Positions 54,238-61,382 of a DNA stretch of 64,000 nt are shown in pieces (positions within the stretch are counted from its first letter, which is position 1; every line of letters starts with the position of its first letter). The DNA comes from Lewinellaceae bacterium. Its GTDB lineage: Bacteria > Bacteroidota > Bacteroidia > Chitinophagales > Saprospiraceae. A program made the translations under genes and the position numbers. The stretch covers positions 1 through 64,000 of the forward strand of contig JACJYI010000010.1 in NCBI GenBank assembly GCA_020636225.1. Direction: 5' to 3'. The notes beneath the pieces are model-generated. The model did no database searches and was not told the DNA's origin. It saw only the letters and a list, made by a program, of their open reading frames with translations.

Positions 54238-54400
54238 AAGCCGGGCAGGTAAACAGAGTCTACTCCTAAATACGGTCACAGAACTGATATACGAGTCGAG
54301 GTAAGACCTGCCTGGTTCTCTCTTAGAGCCTGAACAGTACTGAAGGAACCCATCAAAGTTATGGATATCCTGTATCAACATGAGGAAAGGCGGAGAGGGA
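54238..54400 (+). ncRNA. Predicted bridge RNA of IS110 copy 1
   Basis: Two stem-enclosed loops. Loop 1: stem GGCAGGT (54244-54250) with ACCTGCC (54306-54312). Inside, CTACTCCT (54260-54267) is like the top strand left of the target (CTTCTCCT), and GAGTCGAGG (54293-54301) is the exact complement of the target CCTCGACTC. Loop 2: stem GCCT (54328-54331) with AGGC (54388-54391), extended by CTCTC (54318-54322) with GAGAG (54393-54397). Inside, ACAGTACT (54334-54341) matches the element's right end ACAGTAC-CT, and ATGAGG (54380-54385) complements CCTCAT at the joined left end. The order target loop then donor loop is the one known for IS110 bridge RNAs such as that of IS621. Ends of the transcript are approximate. 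Confidence 0.75.
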
Positions 54401-54439
54401 GTTTCGATTTTGTATTCACCCTGTTTAACCGAATGACGT

Positions 54440-55516
54440 ATGAAAACGAGATGGATTCGAAAAGGTTTGGGCCTTGACATCAGTAAGGACTATTTTCATG
54501 CATGCCTGGGGGGATACACTCAGGAGATGGAGTTTAAAGTCATTGCCCAACGCCGGTTTTCCAATTCGCAAAAAGGATTTGTTGAACTGGTAGAATGGAT
54601 GCAAAAGCACAGGAAAGACAAGGCTCTGGACTGGCAAGTTGTGATGGAAGTGACCGGGGTCTACCACGAAAGAGTGTTGTACCATCTTCATTCTGAGGGT
54701 TATCCGGTATGTCTGGAGGTGGCAAAGCGGGTAAAACGGTATATGCAATCCATTGGGCACAAGTCAAAGAACGACAAGCTGGATGGGCGTGGTCTGGCCC
54801 AATTGGCCTGTGAGCGCAAGCTGGTTCGCTGGGCGCCTGTCAGTCCACAGATCCATGCGATTCGGACCCTGTTGCGCCATCGCAAGACAATGGTTGTGGC
54901 CCGAGACCAGTTTTGCAATCAACTGCATGCCTTAAAGCATGCCGCTTCGGACGAGCGCATTGTGGAACGATCACTCAAGCAGATGATCAAGACCCTGGAT
55001 AAACAGATCGAGATGGCCGAGGACCTGGTTATCAAACGAACCAAACAGGATGCAGCTTTTTACAACAAGGTTCGCATGATCGTCGATTCAGTCAAGGGCC
55101 TGGGATACATCACCGTCCTGACCATTGTAGCTGAAACCAATGGGTTCAAGGAATTCACATCAATCAAACAGCTCGTCAGTTATGCGGGAATGGATGTAGT
55201 TGAAAACAGCAGTGGTAAGTTCAAAGGGAAAACACACATCTCCAAGCAAGGAAATGCACGGATTCGGGCAGCACTCTATATGCCATCTCTTGGTATAATC
55301 CGAGAAAAGACGGAGCCATTTTACAGTTTGTATATGCGACTGGTTATTCGAACTGGGGGCATCAAAATGAAAGGAGTTGTTGCTATTCAACGGAAGTTGC
55401 TGATCCTGATTTATACCCTGTGGAAGAAAGACGAACCATTCGATCCAGTTCGGTATATAACCGTTCAACCTGAGCCCAAAACGATGGTGCCAGAAAGAGA
55501 AGTAGCTCCGATATGA
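54440..55516 (+). CDS. IS110-family transposase (DEDD recombinase), copy 1
   Basis: 358 residues. The N-terminal RuvC-like DEDD domain shows Asp in 'LGLDISKDYFHACL', Glu in 'VVMEVTGVYHERV' and Asp residues in 'SKNDKLDGRGLAQLACE'. A coiled-coil-like middle ('KQMIKTLDKQIEMAEDLVIK') follows, and the C-terminal Transposase_20 domain 'LVSYAGMDVVENSSGKFKGK' with the catalytic Ser in 'HISKQGNARIRAALYM'. The enzyme recombines element and target guided by the bridge RNA. Intact and identical in sequence to copy 2. The stop codon lies in the loop of a perfect hairpin. Confidence 0.95.
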   Translation: MKTRWIRKGLGLDISKDYFHACLGGYTQEMEFKVIAQRRFSNSQKGFVELVEWMQKHRKDKALDWQVVMEVTGVYHERVLYHLHSEGYPVCLEVAKRVKRYMQSIGHKSKNDKLDGRGLAQLACERKLVRWAPVSPQIHAIRTLLRHRKTMVVARDQFCNQLHALKHAASDERIVERSLKQMIKTLDKQIEMAEDLVIKRTKQDAAFYNKVRMIVDSVKGLGYITVLTIVAETNGFKEFTSIKQLVSYAGMDVVENSSGKFKGKTHISKQGNARIRAALYMPSLGIIREKTEPFYSLYMRLVIRTGGIKMKGVVAIQRKLLILIYTLWKKDEPFDPVRYITVQPEPKTMVPEREVAPI

Positions 55517-55527
55517 ATCGGAGCTAC
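55502..55527 (+). other. Perfect hairpin with the transposase stop codon in its loop (copy 1)
   Basis: GTAGCTCCGAT (55502-55512), loop ATGA (55513-55516, with the TGA stop), ATCGGAGCTAC (55517-55527). An 11-bp perfect stem without a following T-run. The same hairpin is at 60710-60735 in copy 2. Confidence 0.7.
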
Positions 55528-55618
55528 ACTGGATAGATCGTTCAAAAGAACATCTTCCTTTCAAATGTTAAAGTTAGAAGATAACCCTGAATTTTCTTGG
55601 TTTTAAACACAGTACCTC

Positions 55619-55700
55619 GACTCCTCCACTCCTCAACTCCTCCCCCCTGATAACCTCCTCAACTCATTACCTCATAACCTCCTCCCCTTCCCACACATGC
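55619..55700. repeat. Low-complexity CGACTCCT / CATAACCTC microsatellite
   Basis: The IS right flank continues as CTCGACTCCTCCACTCCTCA and then repeats of CTCATAACCTC. The same simple sequence occurs at 59280-59330, 60826-60870 and 61320-61382. From 55683 to about 55725 there is a short stretch similar to the 3' end of the amidohydrolase gene at 61383. Confidence 0.6.
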
Positions 55701-55845
55701 ACTTCGGCGCTACAAAGCTGCCGACTTGCCTTCATGCAGATGACTGGCGCTGGACGTATCCAGATAGAACAGGTTTGCGATGTCAAACCTATTGGTGATC
55801 CGATGTCAATGAACCTGCAATGACTGAATTTCACTATTTTGGAGG

Positions 55846-58587
55846 ATGAAGCAGTTCTTCGCATTGCTGCTGCTGTATGTAACCTCCGGGCTACACGCCC
55901 AGGAAAAAGGCCTCCAACCCATTCCAGCTACTTCTTCGTCTGACCGGGGTTCGACCTATGCCGTCGTCGTAGGTATCTCCGACTATCAGGATCCGGATAT
56001 TCCCGATCTGCGCTTTGCCGACAAGGATGCTCAGGAATTTGCCCGGTATTTGGCATCGCCGGCCGGTGGATCGCTGGATCAGGATCATTTGAAGGTATTG
56101 GTCAATCATGAAGCCACAGCTGCCCAGTTTGCCATGGCCCTGGACTGGCTGTGGGAGGTGGTGGAAGAGAATGACCGGGTCATCATTTATTTTTCAGGAC
56201 ATGGGGATGTCGAGCGCAAAAGCCTGACCCAACCGGGATATCTCCTGTGCTGGGATGCTCCCTCCAGGGTCTACCTGGCCGGAGGGGCCATCGCTCTGCC
56301 CATGTTTCAAGATGCCATTTCCACCCTCTCGGTGCAGGACAAGGCCCAGGTGATCGTCATTACGGATGCATGCCATGCGGGCAAGCTCTCGGGCAGTCAG
56401 GTCGGAGGAGCCCGGCTGACCAATGCCAACCTGGCCAGACAGACAGCCGGCGAGATCAAGATCCTGTCCTGTCAACCGGAGGAGTTCAGTATTGAAGGGG
56501 AGCAATGGGGTGGTGGCCGTGGCGCATTTTCCTTTCACCTGCTGGATGGCCTGTACGGCCTCGCCGATCAGGACGAGGATGGCACTGTCAATGTCCGGGA
56601 GTTGGGTCGATACCTGGAAGACCGGGTCAGTGAAGAAGTGGCCCCGCACAACCAGAATCCGATGATCGTCGGCAACAAGGTGGAGATATTGACTGAGGTG
56701 ATTCCGTCCGAGTTGGCCGATGTGCTCAATGCGAAAAAAGGCGTGTTGCAACAATTTGCCGGTGTCCATTCAAAAGGAATGGAAGACGATGTCCTGGCCA
56801 AAGCTGACTCGCAGGTGGTCGTTCTGTTTCGGGCCTTTCAGAAGGCGATCGCTGATAAGCGGTTTCTTGCAGCTGATGTTGAGTCGGATGCTGAGGGGCC
56901 ATGCGCCAATGCCCTTTATCAACAGCTGATGCAAGAGCCTCAAATCGAACCCCTCCATTCAAGTATGCGGAGGAACTTTGCAGCAGCCCTTCAGGATGAT
57001 GCCCAGCAGGTCATGAACACCATGCTGAAATCCGGTCTGACGGAAATGATCCTTTCGTCGGCACCCGCAGACAAATTGTACGGCAAGTATCCGGCTTATC
57101 TGGGGCGGGCAGCGGAACTGTTGGGCGAAACCCATTACATGTATCCCATTCTGATGGCCCGGAAACTGTACTTCGAGGCTTTTCTGGAGAAGGGGCGCGC
57201 ATCACGACGTACACTGTATCGGGAGGCCCTTCGCTGGCAACCCGATATGCCCCATGCCATGGTGGAGCTGGTGCGAGACGGGGAGGCCAGCCAGGTGGAT
57301 TCCGTTCTGTCTGCCTTCCGGCAGGTTGTCGAATGGGTTCCCGCCTGGGTGGAACCCTATATCGCCCTGGCACATTACTATCAATTCCGTTTGCATGATC
57401 CGGACAGCGAGGAAGAGGCGCTCCTCCAGGCCTATCAGGTGGATTCAACCTCGGTCCTGGTATGGTATACGTTGGGCAACCACTATCAACGTCGAAAACA
57501 GCAGGAGGCTGCAGAGTTTTGGTTCAAGAAGACGATAGCAGGGTCCGGAGAGGATGTTTGTTTTCCCTGTGCCAATAATAATCTGGCCATTGTGTACCTG
57601 GAAACTGGTCGGTACGATCAGGCGAAAGCCTGTTATTCCAACGTCCTGGAACTCGACTCTCTGAACGTGAGAGCGCATAATGGTCTTGGCTTGGTCTGTA
57701 TGGATACCAATCGTCCCCGGGAAGCTGAGCATTGGTTTCAACAGGCTATCCGCCTGGATTCCACGTCGGGTTTGGGCTATTCCAACCTGGGGTTGCTTTA
57801 TTATACCCAGGGACGGGAACATGAAGCAGAGGAACTGTTGGTCAAGGCGGTCGGGCTGGATTCGTTCATGGCGAGTGCATATAATACACTGGGCAATATA
57901 TGCCGCTATTCCGGGCGACTGGAAGAGGCTGTAAACTGGTACCTCCATGCGACCAAAGTGGACCGGCATACACCTATGTATTCATTCAATCTGGCTCTGG
58001 TCTATGGAGATATGCATCAAAACGATCAGGTGGAAACATGGAGCCTGAAAGCCTTGGAAATCGATCCGAGATATGCCCCTCCGTACAACCAGTTGGGGAT
58101 TGTCTATCAAGAGGAAGAGAAGCATGTCAAAGCAGAGGAGAATTTTCGGTCAGCCATACGGCTGGACTCCATGTTCTGGGAAGCATATGCCAATCTGGGT
58201 GGCCTCTATCGGGATCAAAGACGTTGGGAAGCATGTGCAACAGCGACAGCCAGGGCGGTGGAACTTGCCCCGCCTATCGGCCAGCTGATTGCCATGCTGG
58301 GTCATGCATATGCCCATCTTCCCGGGCACCTTCCTGAGGCCAGGAAGGCGTTAGACCAGGCCCTGGAATGGGCTCCCGATCATCATTTGACATACATCTA
58401 CCTCGCCCATTGGGCCTTGCAGTCGGGGTTGGATGAAGAAATATGGACCTATCTGGAACAAGGGTTGGAAACAGGAAAGGAAGGCGGAGAACTCAGCCGG
58501 GCTGCAATCGAAACGATGCCCGAGTTCCAGGACATCACCCGGGATGCGAGGTGGAGCGAATTGATGGAAAGGCACTTTGGGAAATAA
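55846..58587 (+). CDS. Secreted caspase-family peptidase (C14) with TPR repeats
   Basis: 913 residues. Signal peptide 'MKQFFALLLLYVTSGLHAQ'. Residues about 35-285 are a caspase (C14/metacaspase-like) domain: 'TYAVVVGISDYQDPDIPDLR', catalytic His in 'IIYFSGHGDVERK' and Cys in 'VIVITDACHAGKLSG', ending with 'SFHLLDGLYGLADQDEDGTV'. Residues about 440-890 hold roughly a dozen TPR-like repeats ('NNLAIVYLETGRYDQAKACY', 'HNGLGLVCMDTNRPREAEHW', 'YSNLGLLYYTQGREHEAEEL'). It is probably periplasmic, processing or sensing partner proteins bound by the TPRs. GGAGG directly abuts the ATG, too close for a normal Shine-Dalgarno. The gene is bracketed by the two IS110 copies. Confidence 0.9.
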   Translation: MKQFFALLLLYVTSGLHAQEKGLQPIPATSSSDRGSTYAVVVGISDYQDPDIPDLRFADKDAQEFARYLASPAGGSLDQDHLKVLVNHEATAAQFAMALDWLWEVVEENDRVIIYFSGHGDVERKSLTQPGYLLCWDAPSRVYLAGGAIALPMFQDAISTLSVQDKAQVIVITDACHAGKLSGSQVGGARLTNANLARQTAGEIKILSCQPEEFSIEGEQWGGGRGAFSFHLLDGLYGLADQDEDGTVNVRELGRYLEDRVSEEVAPHNQNPMIVGNKVEILTEVIPSELADVLNAKKGVLQQFAGVHSKGMEDDVLAKADSQVVVLFRAFQKAIADKRFLAADVESDAEGPCANALYQQLMQEPQIEPLHSSMRRNFAAALQDDAQQVMNTMLKSGLTEMILSSAPADKLYGKYPAYLGRAAELLGETHYMYPILMARKLYFEAFLEKGRASRRTLYREALRWQPDMPHAMVELVRDGEASQVDSVLSAFRQVVEWVPAWVEPYIALAHYYQFRLHDPDSEEEALLQAYQVDSTSVLVWYTLGNHYQRRKQQEAAEFWFKKTIAGSGEDVCFPCANNNLAIVYLETGRYDQAKACYSNVLELDSLNVRAHNGLGLVCMDTNRPREAEHWFQQAIRLDSTSGLGYSNLGLLYYTQGREHEAEELLVKAVGLDSFMASAYNTLGNICRYSGRLEEAVNWYLHATKVDRHTPMYSFNLALVYGDMHQNDQVETWSLKALEIDPRYAPPYNQLGIVYQEEEKHVKAEENFRSAIRLDSMFWEAYANLGGLYRDQRRWEACATATARAVELAPPIGQLIAMLGHAYAHLPGHLPEARKALDQALEWAPDHHLTYIYLAHWALQSGLDEEIWTYLEQGLETGKEGGELSRAAIETMPEFQDITRDARWSELMERHFGK

Positions 58588-58929
58588 AGCCGCCTTCCGG
58601 CGAATGCCTGTTCATCAGGGTTATTGAATTCTTGTTCATTTAGGAGATGAGAACTGTGTTGATTGCTTTATAATGCCTGGGCGTAAAGGATATGTATAAA
58701 GAATCGTCATGGAAGCAATTGCTGGAAACGTATCGGTCTGCCGATACTGCGGATGAATGCCGCAGAATCAAAACGGTCTCCTCTTGCTTCCGGGTTGGAC
58801 CGGCAGTTGTTAATCACCCGAGTCCTGAACATGATCGACACCTGAGACACCCATGCCGGCAGGAGTGTTTTCTTATTGTATCCTGACGTGACGACTGTGT
58901 GTTTCCCCGCCCGTTTAACCGGCCACTCC
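58588..58929. other. Gene-free stretch after the caspase-TPR gene
   Basis: 342 bp with no recognised gene. A small open frame at 58692-58886 has no start context or family resemblance. No clear terminator. Confidence 0.35.
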
Positions 58930-59395
58930 GAGTTGGTTATTGCGCCCCTTCAGGGCTTCCGAATCTGTGCGCTATAAACGTTGGGCGTTGCCCAACGCTG
59001 GAGGATGGCGCCCCTTCAGGGCTTGCCTTCAATGGGAGGATTCATGGATGACAATTTTTTACCTCATTCTCACCTCCTCCGCATCGTGGCGTCTTATTTC
59101 CTCACGGCTTTTGGAATGGAGGTACAGGTTGGCATTTCCGGTCCAGGGTTCACCCACTCCGTGGTTGGTTACTTCTATTGCCTGATCCCCGGGTTTCCTC
59201 CTTCGGCGGATAAACCACCCGGGGCTATTTAAAGTCAACCACTCCGTGGTTGCCATCCGGTCAGGTATGCATCCCTCCTGGACTCCTCTCCCCTCATAAC
59301 CTCATAACCTCAAAACCTCATAACCTCCCGCCTTCCGACGAGGCAGTTAACTTTCATACCTCCAAGGCGCCTCTCGAAGGGCAGATCTTCTCCTC
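58930..59395. repeat. D-repeat block 2, target of IS110 copy 2
   Basis: 58933-59053 repeats the 53461-53585 segment (GCGCCCCTTCAGGGCTTCCG, the CGTTGGGCGTTGCCCAACG palindrome, GGGAGGATTCATGGATGACA). Next come CAACCACTCCGTGGTTG-type palindromes around 59150 and 59235, the CCCCGGGTTTCCTCCTTCGG...ACCACCCGGGG palindrome (59188-59224), simple CATAACCTC repeats, and CGAAGGGCAGATCTTCTCCTC (59375-59395), where copy 2 is inserted. Confidence 0.8.
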
Positions 59396-59445
59396 ATATG
59401 TTTGAAAATGAAGAGAAATCGACTCATCTTGATCAGGATGATTCG

Positions 59446-59608
59446 AAGCCGGGCAGGTAAACAGAGTCTACTCCTAAATACGGTCACAGAACTGATATAC
59501 GAGTCGAGGTAAGACCTGCCTGGTTCTCTCTTAGAGCCTGAACAGTACTGAAGGAACCCATCAAAGTTATGGATATCCTGTATCAACATGAGGAAAGGCG
59601 GAGAGGGA
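59446..59608 (+). ncRNA. Predicted bridge RNA of IS110 copy 2
   Basis: Same sequence as in copy 1 at an offset of 5208: target-loop guides at 59468-59475 and 59501-59509, donor-loop guides at 59542-59549 and 59588-59593. The left flank here, CTTCTCCT, matches the left guide at 7 of 8 positions, one better than at copy 1. Confidence 0.72.
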
Positions 59609-59647
59609 GTTTCGATTTTGTATTCACCCTGTTTAACCGAATGACGT

Positions 59648-60724
59648 ATGAAAACGAGATGGATTCGAAAAGGTTTGGGCCTTGACATCAGTAAGGACTA
59701 TTTTCATGCATGCCTGGGGGGATACACTCAGGAGATGGAGTTTAAAGTCATTGCCCAACGCCGGTTTTCCAATTCGCAAAAAGGATTTGTTGAACTGGTA
59801 GAATGGATGCAAAAGCACAGGAAAGACAAGGCTCTGGACTGGCAAGTTGTGATGGAAGTGACCGGGGTCTACCACGAAAGAGTGTTGTACCATCTTCATT
59901 CTGAGGGTTATCCGGTATGTCTGGAGGTGGCAAAGCGGGTAAAACGGTATATGCAATCCATTGGGCACAAGTCAAAGAACGACAAGCTGGATGGGCGTGG
60001 TCTGGCCCAATTGGCCTGTGAGCGCAAGCTGGTTCGCTGGGCGCCTGTCAGTCCACAGATCCATGCGATTCGGACCCTGTTGCGCCATCGCAAGACAATG
60101 GTTGTGGCCCGAGACCAGTTTTGCAATCAACTGCATGCCTTAAAGCATGCCGCTTCGGACGAGCGCATTGTGGAACGATCACTCAAGCAGATGATCAAGA
60201 CCCTGGATAAACAGATCGAGATGGCCGAGGACCTGGTTATCAAACGAACCAAACAGGATGCAGCTTTTTACAACAAGGTTCGCATGATCGTCGATTCAGT
60301 CAAGGGCCTGGGATACATCACCGTCCTGACCATTGTAGCTGAAACCAATGGGTTCAAGGAATTCACATCAATCAAACAGCTCGTCAGTTATGCGGGAATG
60401 GATGTAGTTGAAAACAGCAGTGGTAAGTTCAAAGGGAAAACACACATCTCCAAGCAAGGAAATGCACGGATTCGGGCAGCACTCTATATGCCATCTCTTG
60501 GTATAATCCGAGAAAAGACGGAGCCATTTTACAGTTTGTATATGCGACTGGTTATTCGAACTGGGGGCATCAAAATGAAAGGAGTTGTTGCTATTCAACG
60601 GAAGTTGCTGATCCTGATTTATACCCTGTGGAAGAAAGACGAACCATTCGATCCAGTTCGGTATATAACCGTTCAACCTGAGCCCAAAACGATGGTGCCA
60701 GAAAGAGAAGTAGCTCCGATATGA
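59648..60724 (+). CDS. IS110-family transposase (DEDD recombinase), copy 2
   Basis: 358 residues, identical in sequence to the copy 1 transposase, with all DEDD residues and the C-terminal Ser ('HISKQGNARIRAALYM') present, so it should be active. The upstream non-coding leader and the downstream stop-codon hairpin (60710-60735) are also the same. Confidence 0.95.
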   Translation: MKTRWIRKGLGLDISKDYFHACLGGYTQEMEFKVIAQRRFSNSQKGFVELVEWMQKHRKDKALDWQVVMEVTGVYHERVLYHLHSEGYPVCLEVAKRVKRYMQSIGHKSKNDKLDGRGLAQLACERKLVRWAPVSPQIHAIRTLLRHRKTMVVARDQFCNQLHALKHAASDERIVERSLKQMIKTLDKQIEMAEDLVIKRTKQDAAFYNKVRMIVDSVKGLGYITVLTIVAETNGFKEFTSIKQLVSYAGMDVVENSSGKFKGKTHISKQGNARIRAALYMPSLGIIREKTEPFYSLYMRLVIRTGGIKMKGVVAIQRKLLILIYTLWKKDEPFDPVRYITVQPEPKTMVPEREVAPI

Positions 60725-60826
60725 ATCGGAGCTACACTGGATAGATCGTTCAAAAGAACATCTTCCTTTCAAATGTTAAAGTTAGAAGATAACCCTGAAT
60801 TTTCTTGGTTTTAAACACAGTACCTC

Positions 60827-61382
60827 GACTCCTCGACTCCTCCACTCCTCCCTCCTCTCTCATAACCTCCCGCCTTCCATCGAGGCAGGCCCTCCTGTCG
60901 GCGGGCAGGCCCTCCTGACGGCGGGCAGGCATAACCACCCACCACCATGTCGTGGTTTTATTTCCTCACGGCAGGTGGGATGGAGGTCCTGTTTGGCATT
61001 TTCGGTCCAGGGTTCAACCACTCCGTGGTTGTTTGTCCTCTGATGCCTGATCCCCGGGTTTTACCCGGGGCTATTCACATTCAACCACTCCGTGGTTGAT
61101 GCCCCGAATGTCGAACCCCAGGGTTACTTCCGGCGGCAATCAGGTCCACCCGGGGCTATTCAGATTAACCCCTCCGGCGTTGTCATCCGGACGGGTATGC
61201 ATTCCTCCTGGACTCCTCCACTCCTCCACTCCTCCCCTCTATTAACCTCCCGCCTTCCGACGAGGCAGTTAACTATCATACCTCCAAGGCGCCTCTCGAA
61301 GGGTAGATCTTCTCCTCGACTCCTCCACTTCTCGACTCCTCCCCCCTCATAACCTCATAACCTCCTCAACTCATAACCTCCC
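60827..61382. repeat. D-repeat block 3, including a second unoccupied IS110 target site
   Basis: Simple CGACTCCT and CATAACCTC repeats, then CCTCCTGTCGGCGGGCAGG and its near-copy in tandem. Two CAACCACTCCGTGGTTG palindromes follow (61016-61032 and 61081-61097) around a CCCCGGGTTTTACCCGGGG palindrome (61052-61070), and then a decayed CCCGGGG unit. At 61307-61324 the intact target ATCTTCTCCTCGACTCCT is present without an insertion. No gene is seen. Confidence 0.8.

Larger units (their letters stand above)
54188..55618 (+). mobile_element. IS110-family insertion sequence, copy 1
   Basis: 1431 bp, with the boundary ambiguous by the four bases CCTC found at both junctions (54184-54187 and 55615-55618). 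Comparison with the empty sites at 53881 and 61307 fixes the ends: the left flank ...TTCTCCTC is followed by ATATGTTTGAAAATG, and the right end ...AAACACAGTA is followed by CCTCGACTCC. There are no terminal inverted repeats and no longer target duplication, as expected for IS110. The element has a non-coding leader of about 250 bp (predicted bridge RNA), one transposase gene and a tail of about 100 bp. Copy 2 at 59396 is in the same orientation, and I saw no difference between the two. Confidence 0.92.
59396..60826 (+). mobile_element. IS110-family insertion sequence, copy 2
   Basis: Same 1431-bp structure as copy 1, exactly 5208 bp downstream and in the same orientation. Left junction ...GATCTTCTCCTC then ATATGTTTG; right junction ...AACACAGTA then CCTCGACTCCTCGACTCC. 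The shared CCTC leaves a 4-base ambiguity. The insertion point in the D-repeat is identical to that of copy 1. Near-perfect identity suggests recent transposition or gene conversion. Confidence 0.92.

Noticed and set aside
54188..60826. Composite transposon carrying the caspase-TPR gene
   Set aside because: IS110 elements lack inverted ends and are not known to mobilise intervening DNA as a unit; each copy sits in its own target repeat.
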